Shown: in pieces, positions 33,908-41,338 of the stretch
Position numbering within the stretch: position 1 is the stretch's first letter
Layout: each line of letters begins with the position of its first letter
From: CBDDFV01 sp965227335
Lineage (GTDB): Bacteria; Planctomycetota; Phycisphaerae; Phycisphaerales; SM1A02
Direction: 5' to 3'
Length of the DNA: 64,000 nucleotides
NCBI GenBank assembly: GCA_965227335.1
Contig: CBDDFV010000001.1
Location: 620,001 to 684,000 of the forward strand
Translations under genes and position numbers: made by a program
The notes under the pieces: model-generated
The model's database searches: none
Told to the model about the DNA's origin: nothing
Seen by the model: the letters and a program-made list of their open reading frames with translations, nothing else

Positions 33908-33916
33908 ATTCTACCA
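33908..33916 (-). promoter_or_regulatory. Extended -10 promoter of gyrA
   Basis: Minus-strand TGGTAGAAT combines a TG extension with a TAGAAT -10 box, about 38 nt before the gyrA ATG in the least GC-rich part of the gap. No good -35 was seen, as is common with extended -10 promoters. Confidence 0.5.
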
Positions 33917-33964
33917 GAAACGACCTGTTTTCGCCCCCGTGCGAACGAACCGGCGCCGGGCTCG

Positions 33965-36394
33965 TCACCGCCCGTTCGAAAGCCCCTGATCCGCCTCCGA
34001 AACCCCCGCCCCCGCCCCGTCCCGCTCGTCCCGCTCCGATTCCTCCGACGCCAGCGCCATCGCCGCCGCCGCCCGATATCCCGCCTCCGAGAAACGGACC
34101 CGGTACGGCTTCAGCCGACGCCCCGCCCAGTCGTCCTCTTCCAGCATCGGCGCCGCCGTCTCGTGCGCCACGACCACCTCGATCATCCGGGCGAGCCACG
34201 CCGACTGCGCACGCAACGCCTCGTCTCGAATCGCCGCGATCGTCGTCGCCGTCGACGCATCCACCCCCGCCGACAACGATGTCGCCAGGGCCTCGACGTC
34301 CACGCCCTGCGACCACAACCGACCGTACGATCTCCGTTGCGCCGCCGATCGCCATCGCGCCTCCGCCATCGGGTCCAGCACCTCCGCCGCGGCGTCAAGG
34401 CACGCCCCGCTCAACGCCGCCACCGACGCCTCCGATGACGCCCGCATCGCGCCCATGTGCGCCATGGTCGCGACCACCCGCGCGGCCCACTGCTCCGCCG
34501 CCGCGCCCTTGCGCTCGTACTTGTATCGACGTTCCGTCTCCCGATACGCGCGATGAGCGTCCGTGATCACCCGCCAACGCGACTCCCGCGCCTCGACCAA
34601 CGCCGCCATCGGCCTCGACATCGCCGCCCACGCCGCCGCCTGCGTCTCCGCCGGAAGATCCAGCTCCAGCAGCAGGGCGGCCGGGTTCAGATCGCTCCGC
34701 TGATCCAGGCTCGTCAGGACGCTCTGGTACGTCGTGACCCGACCCGCCACTTCCAGCCGACGCGCGGCCAGCCACGGCGCGACGGCGTCCATCCGATCCA
34801 TCGTCGCCGCCAGCACCGTCAGCGCTTCGATCAACGCCGCCTCGGCGGCCGCCGCCTCGTCTTCCAGACGCTCGCGCTCCCGCGCATCCGCCGCGGATTT
34901 CACCGGATCCTCCGTCGCCATCCACGCCAGCCCGCCCGTCAAGTGACCCGCCGCCCGCTGTCGAGCCGCGCGGGCCGCCACGTCCGACGAACGGATCGAC
35001 GACAGCACCGGATCATCCGACGCGAGGCCCAGCGCCGCCGCTGCCCCCGCCCACCACGATTCGTCCGGCCCCGCCGCCGTCGGCCACCCCAACCCCCGCG
35101 CCGAACCCGGCTCCCGGAACGCCCGCAGCGGCGCCTTGTCGTCCAGGCGAAGGTACGTCCGCCGTTTCGGACGCCGGTCCTCATCCGAGGACGCCTGCGG
35201 CGACAACGCGCCGGCGCTGACGTCGATCTTCGACATTGACGCGGTGAACTGCCGCGCCCGCTCGACCCGCTTCGCCTGCAACGCCAGCTGACGAGCGGCG
35301 ACCCGCGGGTCGACCGGCGTCGAACGGTGGTGATACGGCCAGCGGATCTCCGGGTGTCGAAGCGCAGAGTCGCCGAGTTCTCGCAGCAGACCAAGGTCCG
35401 CCGCCTCCCACCCGTCGATCAACGAACGCACCGCCGCCGTCGTCGCCTCGTCCGGCCAGGTGCGATCAGCGCAGGTGGTCACGAGACGCCGGGCGCGACG
35501 AACGTCGCGCGGCGTCCATCGATCCCATTGGTGAACCAACACCTGCTTTGATAGTTCGTCGTGCGCCGCCGGCGGCAGGACCTCTGCGAGTTCGCGGAGC
35601 GCCGCGTCCGGCGTCCGCAGCGCTGACGCCAGCGCCTGCTCCGCCGGCGCAATCCGCGATCGCCAGATCGCCTCCGCTTCCTGCTTCGCGTCGGGATCCC
35701 AGTCGTGATCGTGATAGGGGGGTTCGAGATCCCGCCCCGTCGACGCCCACGCCGCCAGCAGTCCGTCACGCGCCGTCGAGTACATCTCGTGCGCCTGCGC
35801 GAGCGCGATGGTGAACGCCGCGTCGTGCCGGGCCACGATCGCTTCCGCCGCGCGACGCTCCGCCGCGGTCAACGGGAGTGCGTCCACCAGACCTGGCAGG
35901 TCCGGCGGCCGGCCGATGCTGTTCGCCAGATGCAGTCGGAGCCCGCGCACGCTACGCCAGGTCCAGGTCCGCTCCACGAACGCGACGTGGGGCGCCAGTC
36001 CCGGCGCTGCTTCGACGAGCCGCGCATGGAGTTCGGACCGGGCCGTCACCGCCCGCGTCCTGATCGCGCGGTGCGCCGCTTCCACGGCGTCGGGTTTGAT
36101 CGGCGGGTAGTTCAGAAAGTACTGCGCGTGGTGCTCGTCCATGAACGCCTGCGCGTCCGGACGGATGGCGTCCAGCGCATCCAGGTAGTCATCGTGCGCC
36201 CGGACCGCGATCCGCCATTCCTCGAGCGACACCGGGCCCGCGCGACGCAGCCAGTCGTACATCGCCGCGGAATCGAACACCTCGCGCTGAAAGATCCCCG
36301 GCAGCAGTTCTTCAGGATCCGCCGCGGCGCGAGACGGCGTCGTGAGGACGCCGAGCACCACGATCACCAGCCGTATCATCAACCGCATTCGCAT
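33965..36394 (-). CDS. Large secreted protein of unknown function
   Basis: The product has 809 residues from ATG 36394 (a GTG at 36400 is possible). A basic N-terminus and hydrophobic stretch ending near SRAAADPEE predict a cleaved signal peptide. The mature protein is rich in Ala, Arg, Asp and Trp with few Gly, and looks almost entirely alpha-helical. No catalytic motif or known domain was recognised. The end is an acidic/Ser-rich segment. TAGGGT stands 6 nt before the ATG and no Shine-Dalgarno is seen. It lies between gyrA and an FtsJ-like gene on the same strand, with its own likely promoter. Confidence 0.7.
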   Translation of the reverse strand: MRMRLMIRLVIVVLGVLTTPSRAAADPEELLPGIFQREVFDSAAMYDWLRRAGPVSLEEWRIAVRAHDDYLDALDAIRPDAQAFMDEHHAQYFLNYPPIKPDAVEAAHRAIRTRAVTARSELHARLVEAAPGLAPHVAFVERTWTWRSVRGLRLHLANSIGRPPDLPGLVDALPLTAAERRAAEAIVARHDAAFTIALAQAHEMYSTARDGLLAAWASTGRDLEPPYHDHDWDPDAKQEAEAIWRSRIAPAEQALASALRTPDAALRELAEVLPPAAHDELSKQVLVHQWDRWTPRDVRRARRLVTTCADRTWPDEATTAAVRSLIDGWEAADLGLLRELGDSALRHPEIRWPYHHRSTPVDPRVAARQLALQAKRVERARQFTASMSKIDVSAGALSPQASSDEDRRPKRRTYLRLDDKAPLRAFREPGSARGLGWPTAAGPDESWWAGAAAALGLASDDPVLSSIRSSDVAARAARQRAAGHLTGGLAWMATEDPVKSAADARERERLEDEAAAAEAALIEALTVLAATMDRMDAVAPWLAARRLEVAGRVTTYQSVLTSLDQRSDLNPAALLLELDLPAETQAAAWAAMSRPMAALVEARESRWRVITDAHRAYRETERRYKYERKGAAAEQWAARVVATMAHMGAMRASSEASVAALSGACLDAAAEVLDPMAEARWRSAAQRRSYGRLWSQGVDVEALATSLSAGVDASTATTIAAIRDEALRAQSAWLARMIEVVVAHETAAPMLEEDDWAGRRLKPYRVRFSEAGYRAAAAMALASEESERDERDGAGAGVSEADQGLSNGR

Positions 36395-36444
36395 GATCAC
36401 ACCCTACCCGCCGCGTCGTCGTCGCCTGTCACGAGTGCGCAACA

Positions 36445-37041
36445 TCACGCGTCCTCCCCCGCCGCCCCCAGCGCCAGAAACTCCACGTTCACCCCGCTCT
36501 TCCCGCCCGTCAGCGGCGACTGCACGACGTCGATCACCTGCATCCCCAACGCCGGCATCGTCGCGACCACCCGGTCGCACACCGCCGGCGCATCGTCCGC
36601 CGGCAGTTTTCCGTCCACCAGCTTCGCCGCCTTCTCATCCTCGCTCAACTCGTAGTGCGGCTTGATCAACGTCACGATCCGACCGCCCGGCTTCAGCCAC
36701 CCCAGCGCGACGGGAATCGACTTCGACTGCGGCGTCCACGCCAGATCGATCACCACCAGATCCACCGGTTCGACGACTTCGGCGTGCAACGCGTTCGTCC
36801 GCTCCATGACGTTCACCCGGTCGTCCGAACGCAGCGAGTACGCGAGCGTGCCGTACCCCGTGTCGATCGCATGCACCCGCGCGGCGCCGCGCTTCAGCAG
36901 ACAGTCCGTGAACCCCCCGACGTTGCACCCGAAGTCTGCGCACACGAACCCCGACACGTCCAGGCCGAACGCCGCCAGCCCGTGCTCCAGCTTCGCGCCC
37001 GCCCGCGAGACATGCTTCCGGTTCTTCGCCTTCCGACTCAT
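36445..37041 (-). CDS. FtsJ/TlyA-type SAM-dependent methyltransferase
   Basis: The 198-residue protein begins with a basic segment (MSRKAKNRKHVSRAGAKLEHGL) that includes SRAGAKLEHAL-type residues typical of TlyA/RrmJ-like rRNA methyltransferases. The SAM-binding motif CADFGCNVGGFTDCLLKRGA and later DLVVIDLAWTPQSKSI and GGRIVTLIKPHYE follow, the KDKE-type catalytic frame. The N-terminal S4 RNA-binding domain of TlyA is absent. The target is probably rRNA 2'-O-ribose (inference). Its ATG overlaps the stop of lpxI by four bases (ATGA). Confidence 0.85.
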   Translation of the reverse strand: MSRKAKNRKHVSRAGAKLEHGLAAFGLDVSGFVCADFGCNVGGFTDCLLKRGAARVHAIDTGYGTLAYSLRSDDRVNVMERTNALHAEVVEPVDLVVIDLAWTPQSKSIPVALGWLKPGGRIVTLIKPHYELSEDEKAAKLVDGKLPADDAPAVCDRVVATMPALGMQVIDVVQSPLTGGKSGVNVEFLALGAAGEDA

Positions 37042-37883
37042 GCGGCCCCGTCGGCCGGCACGCCGACGATCGCGATCTTCGCCCGGTCCGCCGCCGCGAT
37101 GACATCGGGCTTGTCCACCAGGATCACCCGGCCCGCCCCGAGGGCCAGGCATCCCGCCCCCCGCAACGCGAGATTCTCGATCGTGCGCACGCCCACCGTC
37201 GGGACATCCGCCCGCATGTCGTGGTCGTCCTTCGCCGTCTTCAGCAGCGTCCATCCCTTCGCGCGGCAGAGCATGCCCGCCCGCTCGATCATCGCGTCGG
37301 TGCCCTCGACCGCTTCGACCGCGATCACGTCCCGCTCCCGCACCGCAACCGACTGCCCGACGTCCAGACCCGCCACCGAATGCAGGATCGGCCAGCCGAA
37401 CGCGATGTCCGCGGTCTGCATGGCGGTGGGGGCGACGGCGGTCATCACGCCCTCGGTCGCGAGGTGATCCGGGATGTACGTGGTCGAGTCGATCATGGTG
37501 ACGCCCTCCCGGCTGAGTTCATCCGCGACCGCCGCGAGAAGGGCCGCGTTTCGCCGGTCGTGTCGAAGCCGACGATACCACAGGTTCGCCGCCCGCCAGT
37601 CGGGCAGATTGCGAAGCAGCCGGAACGGATCGTGCATCTTCGCCTTCGTGACGCCGCCGACCATGATCGCCTCGTCGCATCCCCAGTTGCGGAGCAGCCG
37701 GATCCACGACCCGATCCGCAGCAGCCCCGCCGTCTGGAACGCATCGCACCGACCCGGGAGTTCAGCGTCGTACTGATCGCGCAGTCCGACACAGACGACG
37801 GCCCGCCCGGACGCACGGATCCCCTCCGCGATGAGCGCGGGCAGTCGGCCGTTCCCGGCGATGAGTCCGATCGGCGGCGGCAT
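37038..37883 (-). CDS. lpxI: UDP-2,3-diacylglucosamine pyrophosphatase LpxI family
   Basis: LpxI hydrolyses UDP-2,3-diacylglucosamine to lipid X in lipid A synthesis. The 281-residue length is typical. Family features are the start IGLIAGNGRLPALIAEGIRASGR, the middle MVGGVTKAKMHDP, and the C-terminal catalytic region VAVRERDVIAVEAVEGTDAMIERAG, with KDDHDMRADVPTVGVRT. Its presence supports an LPS-bearing outer membrane. The ATG lies 6 nt after TATCCT with no Shine-Dalgarno, so the mRNA may be leaderless. Confidence 0.93.
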   Translation of the reverse strand: MPPPIGLIAGNGRLPALIAEGIRASGRAVVCVGLRDQYDAELPGRCDAFQTAGLLRIGSWIRLLRNWGCDEAIMVGGVTKAKMHDPFRLLRNLPDWRAANLWYRRLRHDRRNAALLAAVADELSREGVTMIDSTTYIPDHLATEGVMTAVAPTAMQTADIAFGWPILHSVAGLDVGQSVAVRERDVIAVEAVEGTDAMIERAGMLCRAKGWTLLKTAKDDHDMRADVPTVGVRTIENLALRGAGCLALGAGRVILVDKPDVIAAADRAKIAIVGVPADGAA

Positions 37884-37889
37884 GCACGC

Positions 37890-37895
37890 AGGATA
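37890..37895 (-). promoter_or_regulatory. TATCCT -10-like box, 6 nt before lpxI start
   Basis: Minus-strand TATCCT ends exactly 6 nt before the lpxI ATG; no ribosome site is visible. Possible leaderless start. Confidence 0.35.
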
Positions 37896-37922
37896 TCTTC
37901 CCCCCGCACGCCGCGCACGAAA

Positions 37923-37950
37923 ACGCCGGCCTCGCGCACGAGGCCGGCGT
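37923..37950 (-). terminator. Intrinsic terminator of thioredoxin gene
   Basis: A 12-bp perfect stem (ACGCCGGCCTCG / CGAGGCCGGCGT) with a 4-nt loop is followed on the minus strand by TTTTCG, 25 nt past the trxA stop. It separates trxA from lpxI. Confidence 0.85.
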
Positions 37951-37975
37951 GTGATTCAAGCGGTCGTGATGCGGA

Positions 37976-38305
37976 TCAGAGAGCGTTGTTCAACGCGTTC
38001 TCGAACTGATCCTTGCCGGTCAGGCCCACGAACTTCTCCGCGACTTCGCCGTTCTTGAAGACGAGCACGGTCGGAATCGCGTTCACCCCGTACTTGACGG
38101 AGATCTCACGCTGCGTGTCGGCGTCGACCTTGCCGATCTTGGCCTTGCCCTTGTAATCCTCGGCGAGCTCTTCGATCGTCGGCGTGAGCATCCGGCAGGG
38201 CTGGCACCATTCCGCCCAGAAGTCCACGAGAACCGGGACATCAGCGTTCAGAACTTCGGTCTCGAAGTTGTCGTCGGTGAATTCCAGTACGGCTTCGCTA
38301 CCCAT
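37976..38305 (-). CDS. trxA: Thioredoxin
   Basis: Cytoplasmic dithiol reductant, likely also the electron donor for the DsbD-like protein in this window. The 109-residue protein has the active site WCQPC (C34, C37) instead of the usual WCGPC; Gln at this place is a known variant in several phyla. The cis-proline loop NAIPTVLVFKNGE and the C-terminal helix are present. GGAG lies 7 nt before the ATG and a TGCTATGAT extended -10 at 38348..38356 upstream. Confidence 0.96.
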   Translation of the reverse strand: MGSEAVLEFTDDNFETEVLNADVPVLVDFWAEWCQPCRMLTPTIEELAEDYKGKAKIGKVDADTQREISVKYGVNAIPTVLVFKNGEVAEKFVGLTGKDQFENALNNAL

Positions 38306-38347
38306 GCGTGATCTCCATGATTGGGGTGCGTTGTGCGGTGCAGTGCG

Positions 38348-38356
38348 ATCATAGCA
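38348..38356 (-). promoter_or_regulatory. Extended -10 promoter of trxA
   Basis: Minus-strand TGCTATGAT (TG, one base, TATGAT) lies 43 nt before the trxA start, with no clear -35. Confidence 0.5.
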
Positions 38357-38438
38357 CCTCCCGCCCGTCCGGTCCGCCGGCCCCGAAGACCCGCCGCCGA
38401 CCGCACCCGAGGGGTCGTCTCACCCGTGTGACGAGGAA

Positions 38439-38801
38439 CTAACCCATGTTGTAGTAGAACTGTTCCCGCACGATCTTCCCGTCCCGCCACTCGGCCACCA
38501 CGACCTGCTCCACGTGCTGGTCCCGGCCGTCCGTGTCCGTCCAGTCCATCACGTTCTCGTAGAACGAGACGCCGTCGCCCGCGGCCACGTGCTTCGCCTC
38601 GAAATTCCGGAACTCGGCCACCGAATCCACGAACTTCTGCTCCCGCTCGAGGTTCGCGGCGAGACCGACCGTGTCCCCGTACGCCGGCTCCGACATCACC
38701 ACGTCGTCCGCGTAGAACTCCTTCATGGCGTCCATGATGCGGCCGCCGGCGATGTAGTCGAGCAACTCGTTGATCCGGACATTCGTGCTGGTGGCGGTCA
38801 T
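38439..38801 (-). CDS. SnoaL-like / NTF2-fold protein
   Basis: The 120-residue protein has the pattern of SnoaL-like NTF2-fold proteins: an N-terminal helix with IAGGRIMDAMKEFYADDVVMSEP, a middle EFRNFEAKHVAAGDGVSFYENVMDWTD, and final strands VEQVVVAEWRDGKIVREQFYYN. Members are small enzymes or ligand-binding proteins; the substrate is unknown. AGGAGGTG before ATG 38801 decides the start against an upstream in-frame GTG. The upstream gap holds a dyad-symmetric AT-rich site (38943..38975), a likely operator. Confidence 0.82.
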   Translation of the reverse strand: MTATSTNVRINELLDYIAGGRIMDAMKEFYADDVVMSEPAYGDTVGLAANLEREQKFVDSVAEFRNFEAKHVAAGDGVSFYENVMDWTDTDGRDQHVEQVVVAEWRDGKIVREQFYYNMG

Positions 38802-38942
38802 GATGCACCTCCTGGGTTTCCCCATCTTCACCCCCGGAACCACCGCCCGACCAACTCGGGCGATCCGGCGGGCTCGTTGATTTCATCCGTCCGTTCGGTG
38901 GGCCGCGCGGCGTCCAATTCAGACGCCCCCGACCCGACACCA

Positions 38943-38975
38943 TGGATATTGTCTGTTACAACAACTAAGTATCCA
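38943..38975. promoter_or_regulatory. AT-rich palindromic site, candidate operator
   Basis: TGGATA and TATCCA at the ends and TGTTACAACA in the middle share nearly the same centre (38959), giving a 33-bp imperfect dyad in otherwise GC-rich DNA. It lies about 140 nt before the SnoaL-like gene. Architecture suits a dimeric repressor; the regulator is not identified. Confidence 0.5.
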
Positions 38976-39065
38976 GCGGGATTGTTCGCCGGTCCTGAAG
39001 ATTGACCTGTTGAGGCTGTCGGGCCGGAAAGGCCGGCCGCGCCGGCGCCAGACCACGAGGCACAC

Positions 39066-39635
39066 TCAGCCGTCCGGGGTCGCGGCCCGGCGGAGAAGCT
39101 CGTCGATCACCTCGTCCGCCTCCGGACCGATCGTGAACAGTTCGCCCGCCTGCTCGGCGACGAACCGGTGCTCGATCGCGTGCTCGATCATCGCCACCAG
39201 CGGGTTGAAGTAGCCGTGCGCATTCACGACCCCGATCGGCTTCTCGTGCGCACGAAGCTGCCGTCCGACCAGGATCTCGAAGAACTCCTCGTACGTCCCG
39301 AGTCCGCCCGGCAACACCAGGAACGCGTCGCCCTTCTCCTCCAGAATCCGTTTCCGCTCCCGCATCGTGTCGACCACCACGAGATCGTCACACTCGTCCC
39401 AGCCCTGCTCGATGCCCAGCAGGTACTCCGTGATCACGCCCTCGACCCGCCCGCCGGCCCCCTTGGCCGCCTTCGCGATCGCCCCCATCAGGCCGACCCC
39501 GCCGCCGCCGTACACCAGGGTCATCCCCCGTTGCGCGAGGGACGCCCCGACGTCGTGCGCCATCTCGTAGAACGTCGGATCAAGCCGGTCCGACGAGGAG
39601 CAGTACACCGTCACCGACCTCACCGGCGCTCGCAT
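39066..39635 (-). CDS. LOG-family nucleotide phosphoribohydrolase
   Basis: LOG-family enzymes release the base from nucleoside 5'-monophosphates (cytokinin-type or other). The 189-residue protein has both signatures: VYGGGGVGLMGAIAKAAK (phosphate loop) and LPGGLGTYEEFFEIL (the PGGxGTxxE motif with catalytic Arg/Glu region). It starts VRSVTVYCSSSDRLDPTFYE, as in the family. ATG 39635 has GGAG 6 nt upstream and is preferred over a GTG at 39671. The physiological nucleotide is not known. Confidence 0.92.
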   Translation of the reverse strand: MRAPVRSVTVYCSSSDRLDPTFYEMAHDVGASLAQRGMTLVYGGGGVGLMGAIAKAAKGAGGRVEGVITEYLLGIEQGWDECDDLVVVDTMRERKRILEEKGDAFLVLPGGLGTYEEFFEILVGRQLRAHEKPIGVVNAHGYFNPLVAMIEHAIEHRFVAEQAGELFTIGPEADEVIDELLRRAATPDG

Positions 39636-39690
39636 CGGGATCTCCGTCCATCGTTGATCAATCGGCTCCACTCCCTGTCATGATCGGCGA

Positions 39691-40575
39691 TCACGCCGAC
39701 GGCCCCGGTTCAGCGTTGGTCAGAAGAGCGCCAAACCGACCCGCTCGCGGCCCCACCGGGCCGTTGTCCAGCAGACGGACGCCCTCCACCCGACCCGCCA
39801 CGATGGCCCGCGCCGGACGATCCGTATCGTACGTCTCGATCGGTTCGAGCGTTCGCGCATCACGCACCGCGGCATAGTCGACTTCCAGCCCGTGCGCCGT
39901 CATGACCTGACGCATCGTCTGCTCGGCCTGCGCGGGCGATGTCGCGAGATCCGCCGCGTATAACGCCGTCGACAGCCCCCGCCCCCGCAGCCGCCCCTCG
40001 TCCGACAGGAACGCGTTGCGACTCGACATCGCGAGTCCCGACGCCTCCCGCACCGTCTCCACGCCTTCGATCCGAAGATCGCCCCAGCGCCCGCCGGCGT
40101 CAGCCGTCATCACGCGAATGACCTGCAGTTGCTGGTAGTCCTTCTCGCCGAACGTGGCGACCGCGGGCCGGATCAGATCGAACAGCCGCGCGACCACCTG
40201 CACGACGCCCTCGAAGTGGCCCGGTCGGTGGGCGTCCTCGAGTCCGGCCGCCGCCGGGGCGGGCAGCGGGGGGGTGTCGAGTTCGGCGTCGGGCGGGTAG
40301 ATGACCTCGACGGGCGGGGCGAAGACCACGGCGGCGCCGGCGGACGCGGCGGCCTCGATATCCGCCTCCAGCCGACGCGGATACCGCTCGTAATCCTCCC
40401 CGGGACCGAACTGCGTGGGATTGACGAAGACGGACACGACGACCGGCGCGCCAAGCCGCGCGGCGTGCCGGATGAGGCTCAGATGTCCCTGGTGGAGCGC
40501 CCCCATGGTGGGGACGAGGGCTCCGCCGTGAGCGTCGTCCAGGCCGTCGATCGTCTCGATGATCTTCACGTTCAC
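39691..40575 (-). CDS. panC: Pantoate-beta-alanine ligase (pantothenate synthetase)
   Basis: PanC condenses pantoate and beta-alanine with ATP, the last step of vitamin B5 synthesis. The 294-residue protein has PTMGALHQGHLSLIRHA (HxGH nucleotide-binding motif), VSVFVNPTQFGPGEDYERYPR, FGEKDYQQLQVI and MSSRNAFLS, all hallmark segments. GTG at 40575 is chosen since GGAGG lies 10 nt upstream and the protein then starts at the first strand; a longer in-frame ATG adds a low-quality Arg/Gly stretch. It is divergent from the Fe-S gene at 40737. Confidence 0.95.
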   Translation of the reverse strand: MNVKIIETIDGLDDAHGGALVPTMGALHQGHLSLIRHAARLGAPVVVSVFVNPTQFGPGEDYERYPRRLEADIEAAASAGAAVVFAPPVEVIYPPDAELDTPPLPAPAAAGLEDAHRPGHFEGVVQVVARLFDLIRPAVATFGEKDYQQLQVIRVMTADAGGRWGDLRIEGVETVREASGLAMSSRNAFLSDEGRLRGRGLSTALYAADLATSPAQAEQTMRQVMTAHGLEVDYAAVRDARTLEPIETYDTDRPARAIVAGRVEGVRLLDNGPVGPRAGRFGALLTNAEPGPSA

Positions 40576-40679
40576 GCCGCGCCGGCCTCCGAAGGGCGTG
40601 GGGGGCCGGCCTTTTCGGACCTTCCCGACCGCCTGCATGATCCTGCTTCAGCCCGCTTCGCTTTCGGGCCGACAACGCC

Positions 40680-40685
40680 TAGAAT
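40680..40685 (+). promoter_or_regulatory. TAGAAT -10 box upstream of the IscA/ErpA-like gene
   Basis: TAGAAT lies 51 nt before the ATG at 40737, downstream of a small GCCCG...CGGGC hairpin; the -35 is weak. A normal ribosome site (CGGAG) precedes the ATG. Confidence 0.4.
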
Positions 40686-40736
40686 ACGGTGTTTCCTGTC
40701 TGACTGAACCGCATCCCGCTTCCGGAGTCCGCCCCG

Positions 40737-41186
40737 ATGGCCGTGAACGTCACCGAATCCGCCGCCCGCGAGATCTGCAACATCATCGAGCAGCAGGAGC
40801 TCGACGCAGACAAGATCTGTCTCCGCGTCGGCGTGAAGGGCGGCGGCTGCTCCGGCTTCAGCTACATCCTCGACCTGACCGAGTCCATCCGCGACTCCGA
40901 CGAGGTCTGGACGCAGGAGTACGTGCTCGCCCCTCTCAACGAGGACGGCGAACCGATCACGGCCGAGGCGACCGCCGACGGCGGCGACGCCGGCGCGGCC
41001 ACGGCCGTCCAGACCGGCGAGGGCACGCCCTTCTCGCTCCGCATCGTCTGCGACCCGAAGAGCTACCTCTACCTCAACGGCGCCGAGGTCGACTTCAAGG
41101 ACGACGGGATGATGACCCGAGGCTTCGTCTTCAACAACCCGAACGCGAGCGCGACGTGCGGGTGCGGCAGCAGCTTCGGCGTGTAA
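40737..41186 (+). CDS. IscA/ErpA-type iron-sulfur carrier with internal acidic insertion
   Basis: A-type carriers bring Fe-S clusters to apo-proteins. The 149-residue protein has all three cluster cysteines: C38 in GGGCSGFSYIL, and C141/C143 in the C-terminal CGCGSSF. IVCDPKSYLYLNGAEVDF also fits. Usual members have about 105-120 residues. Here about 40 residues (roughly 54-97), rich in Glu, Asp, Ala and Gly, interrupt the strand region between DEVW and PFSLRIVCDP. No suf or isc gene is adjacent. A strong terminator follows. Confidence 0.92.
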   Translation: MAVNVTESAAREICNIIEQQELDADKICLRVGVKGGGCSGFSYILDLTESIRDSDEVWTQEYVLAPLNEDGEPITAEATADGGDAGAATAVQTGEGTPFSLRIVCDPKSYLYLNGAEVDFKDDGMMTRGFVFNNPNASATCGCGSSFGV

Positions 41187-41215
41187 CCAGACACGCATCG
41201 ATTACCCCCCCCCAG

Positions 41216-41245
41216 CCCCCGGCTCCGCCGGGGGTTGTTTTTTCT
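41216..41245 (+). terminator. Intrinsic terminator after the Fe-S carrier gene
   Basis: An 8-bp stem (CCCCCGGC / GCCGGGGG) with loop TCC is followed by TTGTTTTTTC, 30 nt past the stop. Confidence 0.9.
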
Positions 41246-41338
41246 TGCGTGCTCGCGGCGCAGCGCCGTCGCTCGGGACGGTACCCCGACACGTGCGACG
41301 AGTTTATGTCTGAAACAGCTTGACGGGGAAGACAGTCG

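Noticed and set aside
35715..35740. T-arm-like GGGGGGTTCGAGATCCC
   Set aside because: It lies inside the secreted-protein gene in good coding sequence, and no acceptor or anticodon stem pairs nearby.
38412..38432. Terminator hairpin after the SnoaL-like gene (TCGTC...GACGA)
   Set aside because: The stem is interrupted and no U-run follows on the minus strand; too weak to list.
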